DNA from: Alphaproteobacteria bacterium
Lineage (GTDB): Bacteria; Pseudomonadota; Alphaproteobacteria; Rickettsiales; JADKJE01
NCBI GenBank assembly: GCA_016722515.1
Contig: JADKJE010000001.1
Coordinates: 434,001 to 498,000, forward strand
Length of the DNA: 64,000 bases
Direction: 5' to 3'
In this document: in pieces, positions 26,201 through 34,841 of the stretch
Layout: each line of letters starts with the position of its first letter
Numbering within the stretch: the stretch's first letter is position 1
The notes under the pieces: model-generated
What the model was told of the DNA's origin: nothing
The model's input: only the letters and a program-made list of their open reading frames with translations
Databases searched by the model: none
Program-made: the position numbers and the translations under genes

Positions 26201-29098
26201 CTTATCTTGTTCGGCTTTCACTTTTTTACTTGCCTCGTCCTCAGCTTCACGAATCTGCGCCTCCGTAGCTAAATTAAGATTATGGCTGATATAATTTTTG
26301 AAGGGTTCATATGCACCCTCCACAAAATCTTTTGGTTGTTGGAATTTATCTCTCATCCGAGAAAAGGCATCACCCCACAGCTGACCAACATTAAGATCCA
26401 AGACAACCTCTATTATAGAATTCCAAAACTTGTCATATTCTTGTTGCTCGAGTTTCTTATTTTGAGCTAATGAACACAGGTAAGCCGCCTGAAAGGATTC
26501 ACTTAATTTCGATAAAGATTGCCAAAATTTTACTATTGTTTCACTTTTATTAGAATCATCTAAACTATTTAGCCCCTCACTACAGGTTTTAAAGTTCTCA
26601 TCCATATCAAGAACTTGTCCTTTTCTTGATTCCTCCTTATGCATTTTTATTATCTTGGCAACGTCACTCTTTGCACTGACAAAATCAAGTAAGACAGGAT
26701 GTTGATCTTGATGCTGGCGTAAAATAGTAACACATTCAATAATTACATTGCATTGTTCCATTAAGTGAGCAGGACATTCAATCTTTGAAGTTTTAAACAT
26801 ATTGGCATAAGCAAAGAGCGAAATATTTTCTTCTAATGGTAATATCCGTACTGCCTCAAGCATACTCGGTATAGTTCTGTTTAATCTTTCGGCTACAGCT
26901 GTAACATCCGTGCATTCTTCTATTTTAACTAAAAGTTCGGTAGAGGTCTTTTCTGATTTTTTCTTTGCAAGCGTTTCCTTAAAAACAGTTCCCCATAAAA
27001 AACACAAATGATCCTTGGGGATAGTAATATCCATCCCGGATCTCTTATTTCTATATAATGACGGATCCAATACATGGATAACACCATCTCTATTATCAAA
27101 ATCCTTTAGAACATTACTTTGTTGTAACTTATCGATCTTAACACCATGTGGACTATTTCCATCCAAGAGAATTTTTGCTAGCTCTGTAAGTATTGTAATA
27201 TCAATTTCTTTAACTTTCTTCACCAACTCGTCTAGTTTCTTGTCTCTTTCCAGATTAAGCAAACTAATTTTTTCTATAAACAACGCCTCAAACACTTTAT
27301 CGGCAATAACCTTAGTTCCTCCAAATTTATAATGATTTTTTAATTTTCCATCTTTATTCTTACCCAGGTAAACTTCATTTAATAACTTTAGTTCATCAAT
27401 ACATTCCTTATCATCTTTTATTTCTCCCATTATTTTCCTTCCTTTATCAATATAATCCTTAAGAATGGATGAAACTTCAACCACCCCAGGTTTTATACAA
27501 AATCCTTCATAAAGGATATTTAAGCTATAGCGAAAAATAATTCTCTTTTCTTTAGGTGTAAAAGCATCATTTTCAAACAGCATGGTTTCAAAATTTGGAA
27601 ATGTGAGAGTCATCGCACTTGATAACTGTCCACAGACGCACTGAACAAAGAAGCCATAATCTTGATTTTTAATCTCTACAAATTCATTTCTAAGCTCCTG
27701 ACTTTTGCTAGCTAAGGTGTGCGTTCTTTCAACAAATCCTTTTGGTGCTAAATTCTCAGTATAGTGCTTATAAAAATCGCCCAATTCTTGGAGTTTATTA
27801 ATTTTTGACTTATTATTGTCTTTTAAGATATTTGAATTAATTTTCTGTATAACAACTTTAATTTCTCGGTCTTGACTGTTTTTATTACGCCACTCTCGAA
27901 GGATTGTTTCAAATGAATATTTTTCGCGGATATCAGCAGAAAGTTTGGCATAAGCTTTGCCGACAATACATCTATAATTATATTCAATGACTTCGAGTAC
28001 CGCAACCTGGTAAAAGCGATTAATAGTTGCTTTTGGCCCATCTTTCTCAACGAATTTTTCGCATTCCTGAGTTAATACGGATCGCAAACAGGAAGCAAGA
28101 TTATTTTGAATTAAGTTCTTGTTTTCCTCCGTTATATTATCACCTAAAATAATGCTTCGTAATTCACCAATTACCGCCGCTGCAGCATCCGTGCCCTCTT
28201 CCAATGGAAAAAAGCGTCCTAAACATTCTTTCGTAAACAGGTCGTCATAATTTTGACTGAATATATGATAAAATGCTTTGTCTGGCATATCACGTGCATA
28301 AAGATATAGGGCGATTCTGACATCTGGATATTCCTCTAATTTCTTTTGAAAATCCATAAACGCCCGCATCAAAATGATCGATTGTTCATCTCCTTTTCCC
28401 CCTGGCATAAGTACATCAATCCCTGTCACAGGTTTCATGACACCATTTTCTGAAATGCTTCCAAAACCATAAAAATTTTGGGTAAGTCTTAAAACATTTT
28501 TAAAGGCTCTTGTTCCCCCACCATTGATGACTTCTTGGGCTAGATTCTTAACCGCGTGCTCTGAAAATTGATTTTTAAGAAAATCACCATAAAACTTAAA
28601 GGTGGAAAAAACTGCTTTCAATTGTTTGCGTACTTCCTCGTCTTCAACAGACGATAAACATGCGTCTCCAAAATTATCTTCAACAAAGGCCATCGGTAAA
28701 TTTGCATATAAACCGACAAATTCCTGAACTGCTTTTGGATAAGGAATCAGCAAACTCTTAATCTGCGACCCTTGTACTGCTCTTACATCACCAAGGATAT
28801 GCTCCTGGACATTACCGCTCAAATCGTTGATGGGTGAATTTTTGTGTTCATAAAAAATGTTCGATACAATTGAGTCGAAGTCATTTTTGTTTATTTCTAC
28901 TTGGTCACTTCGTAGTATTTGTATTAATTCTTCTTTATTACTATCTATTGATTTGAGCTCGGTCTCACTTATGACATCTATTATTATTTGTTTTAAATTT
29001 ACCGTTGCCGCATTAGGGTCAACTTTAGCACGAACAGCCTGTTCTAATATCTCAATATCTTTACGAAGTTTAACAACTTCGTCAAAATAGACTCTCAT
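23201..29098 (-). CDS. 1965-residue hypothetical protein, AT-rich gene
   Basis: I do not recognise this protein. It has no signal peptide, no obvious membrane segment and no NTPase or protease motif that I can see. Residues 1 to about 1200 look mostly alpha-helical and charged, with a strongly charged coiled-coil-like stretch near 943-973 (EDEASKKVKAEQDKKKDEEK). A cluster of basic residues lies near 1224-1234 (KPTRKKRRKNP) and another at about 1322-1355 (KPKKSKLKF, SEKKKKG). A Pro/Ser linker (about 1795-1825) leads to two similar C-terminal modules at about 1832-1880 and 1896-1945, sharing YYxFxS, a Cys and a G-rich strand. The DNA is markedly richer in A+T than its neighbours. Size, composition and basic clusters would fit a secreted effector, but that is inference. 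A small ORF overlaps its start. Confidence 0.75.
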   Translation of the reverse strand: MRVYFDEVVKLRKDIEILEQAVRAKVDPNAATVNLKQIIIDVISETELKSIDSNKEELIQILRSDQVEINKNDFDSIVSNIFYEHKNSPINDLSGNVQEHILGDVRAVQGSQIKSLLIPYPKAVQEFVGLYANLPMAFVEDNFGDACLSSVEDEEVRKQLKAVFSTFKFYGDFLKNQFSEHAVKNLAQEVINGGGTRAFKNVLRLTQNFYGFGSISENGVMKPVTGIDVLMPGGKGDEQSIILMRAFMDFQKKLEEYPDVRIALYLYARDMPDKAFYHIFSQNYDDLFTKECLGRFFPLEEGTDAAAAVIGELRSIILGDNITEENKNLIQNNLASCLRSVLTQECEKFVEKDGPKATINRFYQVAVLEVIEYNYRCIVGKAYAKLSADIREKYSFETILREWRNKNSQDREIKVVIQKINSNILKDNNKSKINKLQELGDFYKHYTENLAPKGFVERTHTLASKSQELRNEFVEIKNQDYGFFVQCVCGQLSSAMTLTFPNFETMLFENDAFTPKEKRIIFRYSLNILYEGFCIKPGVVEVSSILKDYIDKGRKIMGEIKDDKECIDELKLLNEVYLGKNKDGKLKNHYKFGGTKVIADKVFEALFIEKISLLNLERDKKLDELVKKVKEIDITILTELAKILLDGNSPHGVKIDKLQQSNVLKDFDNRDGVIHVLDPSLYRNKRSGMDITIPKDHLCFLWGTVFKETLAKKKSEKTSTELLVKIEECTDVTAVAERLNRTIPSMLEAVRILPLEENISLFAYANMFKTSKIECPAHLMEQCNVIIECVTILRQHQDQHPVLLDFVSAKSDVAKIIKMHKEESRKGQVLDMDENFKTCSEGLNSLDDSNKSETIVKFWQSLSKLSESFQAAYLCSLAQNKKLEQQEYDKFWNSIIEVVLDLNVGQLWGDAFSRMRDKFQQPKDFVEGAYEPFKNYISHNLNLATEAQIREAEDEASKKVKAEQDKKKDEEKIERAVGLWYEHVAKVIIECNATDLEKARFFIEWESLTGKYLKEKSENGSKGLIANLYDFLTRLEEVAKTLKDSNQDVVFGQSDCKLFARDFIKEITHDMNPRVKSAFQLKVLKRYCLAKGHRNVILSYPAIYAYSQIPCPRTLLQAQKNPTDAWKIIDMAKITFAQNDAQNSSPVKSSSGPISESDQVVYKKTIDSDKLQGRVNGNVISKWVEFLENEKEIAPILGISSRLEINGLEQPLDVTDSVGERARVKPTRKKRRKNPHSSGINVNGSMPGKSYSAGGKYVENIITIHGSEYSINSEDMEKFKIFSNKRIGVKNDLTTKYKYTELDLLGMSNNQLFELHDEQTKKTTKPKKSKLKFTKILTPVRTKKATQASEKKKKGMDLQWATYRCLEMVEAVVYDISEILQKGVEVDGGQTLNGEWVWMQAKEALCQQTSYKLTGVLGKENESLALLYYRVYETGPASKYPTIDMETIPSIANQLSPENKKKLDKKIKETIESQCNKKLPQWQWLTKDYAKGCPDLLQRGKANSDAEKIANILRSDTTQNVEIIKSQTTLRLGIWQAFHLGNRELLDRSIVLYGWLECRKSPNVLDTRQKIYLSGGDAKILIHLFESIYSEKNKNSKAKESYIKQFREQCLAKSQTVMQQFNIASNGSLSCEVSNENNSISKDGIINNIEVEYREYLKSLNKKVDDLLDNVFGEQVPQEQKVASCNVLNLVLGLNGEKELRVDKIRAFKVDLKEIIQDKYKEAEDPFGTFLTEVCKLKTIRLAEDNQLKVYTNQYVESKAEKPLTNEVNVINAEMKSEQTEISVELNSEDDLDIFFEEGESLPSPSKQAPSKAPVPHQTSYVAKYTGSSKKTGREKGYYDFSSRKEATTCINNIIAKKLTQDPIKLKRKEDGSVFRVGFYLLPLTVPVSQWTKVETGERYYLFKSKQQVDQCLDAIKQRPLGIQALTVAQDEKGGWWIGMSLDDAKSFTQALHKQQQQRNSRALG

Positions 29099-29294
29099 TT
29101 CTGAGTCTTTCGGGGAGTTTCTTTTTAAATTGACTCACCCATGGTCCCAATGCTGTAGTCACTTCATTGCTGATTCGCTCTTGCAACGTGAGCGTAATCT
29201 TGATAGGTTCAGGTTGTGATGAATCCATACGTACCACATCGGAAGATGATCCGATATTATTGTTGAAATGACTTTTACTTTTCGTTCTACTCAT
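29082..29294 (-). CDS. Small ORF overlapping the start of the 1965-residue gene
   Basis: From the ATG at 29294 the product is 70 residues, hydrophilic at first (serine/asparagine-rich) and then a helix-forming stretch (IKITLTLQERISNEVTTALG, then PWVSQFKKKLPERLRNE). A TTG at 29312 is an alternative start. It overlaps the next gene by 17 bases in a different frame. It may be a separate small protein translated in a coupled way, or the true N-terminus of the large protein cut off by an indel: removing one A from the AAA at 29096-29098 or nearby would fuse the frames. I cannot decide between these. Confidence 0.45.
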   Translation of the reverse strand: MSRTKSKSHFNNNIGSSSDVVRMDSSQPEPIKITLTLQERISNEVTTALGPWVSQFKKKLPERLRNESLF

Positions 29295-29312
29295 AATCTT
29301 AATACCACTCAA

Positions 29313-29613
29313 ATATTCGCATATTATTCAAATATAGCAACTTCTTGCCATAACGAGGAATGCCACTATACACCGTTTTCTTGACACTATTATGACTATC
29401 AGATTCTGTTTTCTAAAGAAAGGAATATTTTATTTTTAATATAAGATTCATAAAACACAATAACCACAGAAAAAATTAAACAAACCAATATTCTATAATT
29501 CCCAGGAATCGTATCTATTCTGTATCTCAAAAATTGCATTTTTAATATTGTCCCCCTACCCAAAAGAAGCTAATATCTAACTTTTGAAAATTATTCACGA
29601 TCCTTAATCCCAT
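29313..29613. other. AT-rich divergent intergenic region
   Basis: About 300 bases separate the leftward small ORF/1965-residue gene from rightward ligA. It is very AT-rich. The only site I can support is the weak ligA promoter at 29548-29576. I see no RNA gene or strong hairpin. Confidence 0.4.
29548..29576 (+). promoter_or_regulatory. Weak candidate promoter of ligA
   Basis: TTGTCC (29548-29553) and TAATAT (29571-29576) are 17 bases apart, with the ligA ATG 37 bases further on. Each box matches the consensus at four positions only. Confidence 0.3.
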
Positions 29614-31836
29614 ATGCCTCACCAACCTGCCCTTTTTGAAGCTCCCTCCCCCTTACTACAAAGGGTTGAGCGCGTCTGTAGGCATACCCTCAATTCTGAA
29701 AAAGCAACAGCAACAGAAGCTACCATTCAAAAAGAAATTACCTCCATCCTGGAATCCTTATCCCAAACGCCTCCCAAGGAACTGGCCCAATCAGCCGGAT
29801 CACTTATCCCCCCCTTGTTTGACACCATTAGCCAACACCACCAATACTACGAGCGGGATAACGCCCCCCTTATCAGCGACAGCCTCTATGACCAGCTCAG
29901 GGGCTTATATGAATCCCTCGCCGATCTCCTAATGAAAGAAGGCATTACGGTTCCTGCACTCCCGGTTGGATTTACCGCGGATAGCACCTTTGCCCCCGTC
30001 ACCCACAAAAAACCCATGCTTTCCCTTGATAATGGTTTTAATGAAGACGATATCGCCAAATTCTTAGAGCGTGTGCGTAAATTCCTCGGTCTTGCTAGCC
30101 ACGATCACGTTGATATACTCTGCGAGCCCAAAATTGACGGATTGTCGTTTTCTGCCACCTTCCTTAACGGAAAATTCGTCCAGGGTGCTACCCGTGGCGA
30201 TGGTGAAGTGGGCGAAGACATCACCGCCAACCTTAAACATGTAGTCTCCTTTCCGCACCATCTTAACACTAAAACGCCATCTATCCCCCATAGGCTGGAA
30301 GTACGCGGAGAAGTGTATATGTCGCATCACGACTTCCTCCTCCTTAACCAACGCCAGGAGCGCGAAGGCAAAGATCCCTTTGCTAACCCACGCAATGCAG
30401 CTGCGGGTTCCTTGCGACAACTTGATTCTGCCGTAACCGCTAAACGCCAGCTTCGCTATTTTGTTTATGCAGTGGGGGATTATGAAGGCATTAGCTTTAC
30501 CACTCAAAGCGATATGATCCTTCAACTGCAACAGGCTGGCTTTTGCGTAAATCCCTTAAACCGCCTCTGTACTAGCCTTGAGGAGATGTTAGCCTTCTAT
30601 CAAGATTTAGGTGAGCAGCGCTCTGCGCTTGATTATGATATTGACGGCCTGGTCTATAAGGTCAACCGCCTTGATTTACAGGCACGCTTAGGCCATTCAA
30701 CCCGGGCTCCCCGCTTTGCTATCGCCCATAAATTCCCCGCCGAACAAGCGCAAACCATCCTCGAAGATATCATCGTCCAGGTGGGAAGAACCGGTGTACT
30801 CACCCCGGTCGCGGTGCTTAAACCCATTACCGTAGGCGGTGTCGTGGTGTCACGCGCGACCTTGCATAACCAGGATGAGATCAACCGCAAGGATGTCCGC
30901 ATTGGCGATACCGTCACCATCCAACGTGCGGGCGATGTCATTCCCCAGGTGGTCCGCGTTGATCTTCATAAACGACCTGTCGGTACAACGCATTTCCACC
31001 TTCCTAAGCACTGCCCCATCTGCCACGCAGAAGCCATCCGCGAAGAAGGCGAAGCGGCTACTCGCTGTAGTGGTGGCATTTCGTGCCCGGCTCAGTTACT
31101 GGAGCAGCTCAGGCATTTTGTTTCCCGCGATGCTTTTGATATTGAAGGGCTGGGCGAAAAACAAATCACTGCCTTTTTTGAAGCAGGACTGATTCACAGC
31201 CCTGCCGACATCTTTACCCTGCAACAGCGTGATACCACCAGCGAAACACCGCTTAGAACCTGGGAAGGCTGGGGCGAGAAATCAGCTGATAATCTCTTCA
31301 AGGCCATCCAGGATCGCACCACCATCAAGCTTCACCGTTTTATGTATGCCCTGGGTATCCGCTTTGTGGGCGAAAAAGGGGCTAAACTGATCGCCCGCCA
31401 TTATGGCTCCTTTAATCGCTGGTTTGAAGCCATGCAGGAACTTGTTCACGGACAAGGCGCTGATGATTTACTCTCTATCGATGGTATCGGCCCTAAAGTG
31501 GTCGATTCATTAACCCTGTTCTTTAAAAATAAAAAGCACATTAGCCTCATTGCCCAATTAGGCGCGCTTCTTACCATTGAAGACGAAAACCAAATCCAGG
31601 GCAATTCCCCTTTAGCCGGTAAAACCATCGTCCTCACCGGCACCCTCACCACCATGACCCGCCAGGAAGCCAAAGCCCGCGCCGAAGCCTTAGGCGCTAA
31701 AGTCGCCAGCGCCGTATCGGCTAAAACCGATTTTGTGGTCGCTGGCAGTGAAGCAGGGTCAAAATTGACGAAAGCCCAAGAATTGGGTGTGAAGGTGCTT
31801 ACCGAAGATGAGTGGGTTGACGTTGTTAATTCATAA
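29614..31836 (+). CDS. ligA: NAD+-dependent DNA ligase
   Basis: The 740-residue product has the full LigA architecture. The N-terminal NAD-binding Ia part contains YYERDNAPLISDSLYD. The adenylation domain has the AMP-acceptor Lys173 in CEPKIDGLSF, followed by TRGDGEVGEDIT. The OB fold follows, then a four-cysteine zinc finger (CPICHAE, then CSGGISCPAQ), HhH repeats (FDIEGLGEKQ, LLSIDGIGPK) and a C-terminal BRCT domain (LAGKTIVLTGTLTTMTRQEA). It seals nicks in replication and repair. It is slightly longer than the usual 670-700 residues because of an extended N-terminus. Confidence 0.97.
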   Translation: MPHQPALFEAPSPLLQRVERVCRHTLNSEKATATEATIQKEITSILESLSQTPPKELAQSAGSLIPPLFDTISQHHQYYERDNAPLISDSLYDQLRGLYESLADLLMKEGITVPALPVGFTADSTFAPVTHKKPMLSLDNGFNEDDIAKFLERVRKFLGLASHDHVDILCEPKIDGLSFSATFLNGKFVQGATRGDGEVGEDITANLKHVVSFPHHLNTKTPSIPHRLEVRGEVYMSHHDFLLLNQRQEREGKDPFANPRNAAAGSLRQLDSAVTAKRQLRYFVYAVGDYEGISFTTQSDMILQLQQAGFCVNPLNRLCTSLEEMLAFYQDLGEQRSALDYDIDGLVYKVNRLDLQARLGHSTRAPRFAIAHKFPAEQAQTILEDIIVQVGRTGVLTPVAVLKPITVGGVVVSRATLHNQDEINRKDVRIGDTVTIQRAGDVIPQVVRVDLHKRPVGTTHFHLPKHCPICHAEAIREEGEAATRCSGGISCPAQLLEQLRHFVSRDAFDIEGLGEKQITAFFEAGLIHSPADIFTLQQRDTTSETPLRTWEGWGEKSADNLFKAIQDRTTIKLHRFMYALGIRFVGEKGAKLIARHYGSFNRWFEAMQELVHGQGADDLLSIDGIGPKVVDSLTLFFKNKKHISLIAQLGALLTIEDENQIQGNSPLAGKTIVLTGTLTTMTRQEAKARAEALGAKVASAVSAKTDFVVAGSEAGSKLTKAQELGVKVLTEDEWVDVVNS

Positions 31837-32101
31837 TATTCTACGATCAACTTCGAACCATTCAACACCATCATGATCTTTATTTTCGTAAATCAATGCC
31901 CCTTATCTCCGATGATCGTGGTTATAAGGCACTGGAACAGACTCGCTACCCAGAAAACCAGGTAAGACTAGCAAACCTTGCTTTTGTCGTAGCATTTCAC
32001 AAATACCCACTTGACTTTATCTGCTGAACATCGTCAACTATGGTGCCATCAACCTATTGATACATAACATTCTGTTCAATGACCGACTTTATAAGTATTC
32101 C

Positions 32102-33718
32102 ATGCTCCGACTGACCGAAATCAAACTTCCACTTAACCATTCCGCAGAAGCAATCACCGATGCGGCGATTGCACGTCTGGGCATTGCCCCCCACGATCTT
32201 ATTTCCTGCACTGTTTTTCGCCGTGCACACGATGCACGCAAAAAATCTGCTATTATGCTGATTTATTCATTGGATGTAGAAGTCCAAGATGAAGCAAATG
32301 TGTTGAAACGCTTTGCCAGAGACATCCACGTAAAACCGACTCCCGACATTGATTACCGCTTTATCGCTAAAGCCCCTGAGACACTTTCAACACGCCCCCT
32401 GGTGATAGGTGCAGGCCCTTGTGGATTATTTGCGGCTTTATTGCTGGCGCAGATGGGCTTTCGACCTATTATACTTGAACGCGGCAAAGTGGTGCGCGAA
32501 CGCACCAAAGACACCTGGAAATTATGGCGGCAATCGGTGCTTGATCCCGAATCCAACGTGCAATACGGCGAAGGCGGTGCAGGTACATTTTCCGACGGAA
32601 AACTTTACAGCCAGATCAAAGATCCACGGCATCTAGGCCGCAAAGTCTTGACCGAGTTTGTCAAAGCAGAAGCACCGCCAGAAATCCTGACGGAAGCCCA
32701 CCCCCATATCGGCACATTCCGCCTGGTAAAAATGGTTGAGAATATGCGCGCAACCATTGAATCGCTTGGTGGAGAATATCGTTTTCAAAGTCGCGTCAGC
32801 GACCTTGACATTGCGATAAGCCATGATGGGACACGACAAGTTCGCGGTGTTATTTTAGCTAATGGCGAACAGATTGCTTCCGATCATGTCGTGCTGGCCA
32901 TTGGCCATAGTTCACGGGATACGTTTCAGATGCTGGAAGATCGCGGTGTTTATATTGAGGCAAAACCTTTTTCACTCGGTTTCCGCATTGAACACCCGCA
33001 ATCGCTCATTGACAATGCGCGCTTCGGAGCAAGTGCCGGCAATCCTATTCTGGGTGCTGCCGACTACAAGTTAGTCCATCACGCCACAAACGGGCGCGAC
33101 GTGTACAGCTTCTGCATGTGCCCTGGCGGCACTGTAGTTGCCGCCACCTCTGAAGAAGGACGCGTGGTTACCAACGGCATGAGTCAATATTCGCGTGCTG
33201 AACGCAATGCCAATGCCGGCATTGTGGTGGGCATCACTCCCGATGATTACCCAGGTGGGCCCCTGGCTGGTATCGCCTTCCAGCGAAAATGGGAATCAGC
33301 GGCCTTCATAGCAGGCGGCAGCTCGTATAAAGCCCCCGCACAACGTGTAGGAGATTTTATTAAAGGAATTCCATCCACGTCACTTGGCAGCGTCATTCCT
33401 TCCTATAAACCTGGGCTCACCCCAACGGATCTGTCCTCGTGCCTACCCAATTACGCGATTGCTGCCATCCGCGAGGCGCTTCCTGCTTTTGGCACTCAGA
33501 TACGTGGCTTCGATATGGATGATGCCGTACTGACAGGCGTAGAAACCCGCACCTCCTCCCCCATACGCATTAAACGTGATGAAACTTTTCAGAGCTTGAA
33601 CACAAAGGGTTTGTTTCCAGCAGGAGAAGGAGCTGGTTATGCAGGGGGTATTCTTTCAGCAGGCGTTGATGGAATTAAAATTGCCGAAGCTGTCGCCCTC
33701 AGCATATTAGCCCGTTAA
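32102..33718 (+). CDS. FAD-dependent dehydrogenase (COG2509-like)
   Basis: From ATG 32102 the product is 538 residues. An N-terminal extension of about 95 residues, typical of this uncharacterised family, precedes the dinucleotide-binding motif VIGAGPCGLFAALLLAQMG and ILERGK. The segments YGEGGAGTFSDGKLYSQ and a C-terminal GEGAGYAGGILSAGVDGIKIA are family hallmarks. The reaction is unknown. The ORF could start at 32057, but relatives usually begin near MLRLTEIKLP, so I use the inner ATG. The 265 bases before it hold nothing I recognise. Confidence 0.85.
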   Translation: MLRLTEIKLPLNHSAEAITDAAIARLGIAPHDLISCTVFRRAHDARKKSAIMLIYSLDVEVQDEANVLKRFARDIHVKPTPDIDYRFIAKAPETLSTRPLVIGAGPCGLFAALLLAQMGFRPIILERGKVVRERTKDTWKLWRQSVLDPESNVQYGEGGAGTFSDGKLYSQIKDPRHLGRKVLTEFVKAEAPPEILTEAHPHIGTFRLVKMVENMRATIESLGGEYRFQSRVSDLDIAISHDGTRQVRGVILANGEQIASDHVVLAIGHSSRDTFQMLEDRGVYIEAKPFSLGFRIEHPQSLIDNARFGASAGNPILGAADYKLVHHATNGRDVYSFCMCPGGTVVAATSEEGRVVTNGMSQYSRAERNANAGIVVGITPDDYPGGPLAGIAFQRKWESAAFIAGGSSYKAPAQRVGDFIKGIPSTSLGSVIPSYKPGLTPTDLSSCLPNYAIAAIREALPAFGTQIRGFDMDDAVLTGVETRTSSPIRIKRDETFQSLNTKGLFPAGEGAGYAGGILSAGVDGIKIAEAVALSILAR

Positions 33719-33818
33719 TTAAGTCGATCGGCAACGACAACTGCAATTCTACCAACGTTGTCCTTGACCTCTCTCCCCTTTCCTATAAACTGTGACCACT
33801 ACTCAATTAGAACATGTT

Positions 33819-34829
33819 ATGAAACACCATTTAACAGACATAGCCATTATCGGTGCAGGGCCCGTAGGATTATTTTCGATTTTCCAGGCAGGCATGCTCA
33901 AAATGAAATGCCACGTCATTGATACGCTTGACATGGTCGGCGGACAATGTACCGCCCTTTATCCCGAAAAACCGATTTATGATATTCCTGCCTGCCCGTC
34001 GATTTTAGCGCAGGAACTCATCGATAATTTAGAAAAACAAGCATCCCCTTTTCATCCGGTGTATCATTTGGGCCAACAGGTTACCGGCCTAGAACACGCT
34101 GATGGAGGATTTGTGCTAACCACCTCCATTGGCACTATGATTGCGGCCAAAGCCGTCATCATTGCTGCAGGCTGCGGTGCATTCGGTCCAAACCGCCCCC
34201 CCCTGGAAGGGATTGAACTGTATGAGGGCAAGTCCGTTTTCTATCTGGTGCAACGACGCGAACATTTTCGTGATAAACATGTGGTGATTGCCGGTGGTGG
34301 TGACTCAGCCGTTGATTGGGCTATCTCCTTGCAGGAAGTTGCCAAATCGGTAACCGTTATTCATCGCCGCCCTAAATTTAAAGCAGCACCTGAAAGCGTT
34401 GACCGTTTACATAAGCTAGCCGAACAAGGGGCTATTACCTTAGAAATCCCCTACCAATTATCGGGACTGAAAGGTGATAAGGGCCAACTTAAACAAGTGG
34501 GAATTGCCACACTTGACGGTCAGGAAAAATGGCTGGAAGCCGATATATTATTACCCTTCTTTGGTTTGGCGATGGAATTAGGCCCCATTACCCATTGGGG
34601 GTTAAATCTTGAGTATAATCATATCCTGGTAAACCCTGAAACCATGCAGACATCTACCACCAACGTATTTGCGGTAGGTGACATTGCCCGTTATCCAGGC
34701 AAGCTTAAACTGATCCTCTCGGGTTTTGCCGAAGCTGCCATGGCCTGTCACGCGGCTTATGCTATCGTCAATCCTAATCAAGCACTGCACTTTGAATATT
34801 CCACCACCAAAGGCGTGACTGTTATTTAA
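33819..34829 (+). CDS. Ferredoxin/flavodoxin--NADP+ reductase, thioredoxin-reductase-like
   Basis: From ATG 33819 the product is 336 residues. It has an FAD site (IAIIGAGPVGLFSIFQAGM), GGQCTALYPEKPIYDIPACP, the NADPH site (VVIAGGGDSAVDWAISL) and a C-terminal FAD motif (VFAVGDIARYPGKLKLI). The CxxC pair of true thioredoxin reductases is absent, which identifies the type 2 ferredoxin-NADP+ reductases. It would supply electrons to ferredoxins such as the one at 39800-40144. A GTG at 33792 is an alternative start. It is followed 12 bases later by folD. Confidence 0.9.
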   Translation: MKHHLTDIAIIGAGPVGLFSIFQAGMLKMKCHVIDTLDMVGGQCTALYPEKPIYDIPACPSILAQELIDNLEKQASPFHPVYHLGQQVTGLEHADGGFVLTTSIGTMIAAKAVIIAAGCGAFGPNRPPLEGIELYEGKSVFYLVQRREHFRDKHVVIAGGGDSAVDWAISLQEVAKSVTVIHRRPKFKAAPESVDRLHKLAEQGAITLEIPYQLSGLKGDKGQLKQVGIATLDGQEKWLEADILLPFFGLAMELGPITHWGLNLEYNHILVNPETMQTSTTNVFAVGDIARYPGKLKLILSGFAEAAMACHAAYAIVNPNQALHFEYSTTKGVTVI

Positions 34830-34841
34830 TAAGGTATCCCT

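Noticed and set aside
30064..30531. 155-codon minus-strand frame within ligA
   Set aside because: Antisense shadow of a well-conserved ligA region; no family features.
31837..32101. tRNA or small RNA gene between ligA and the FAD dehydrogenase
   Set aside because: No cloverleaf, CCA end or T-loop pattern could be built.
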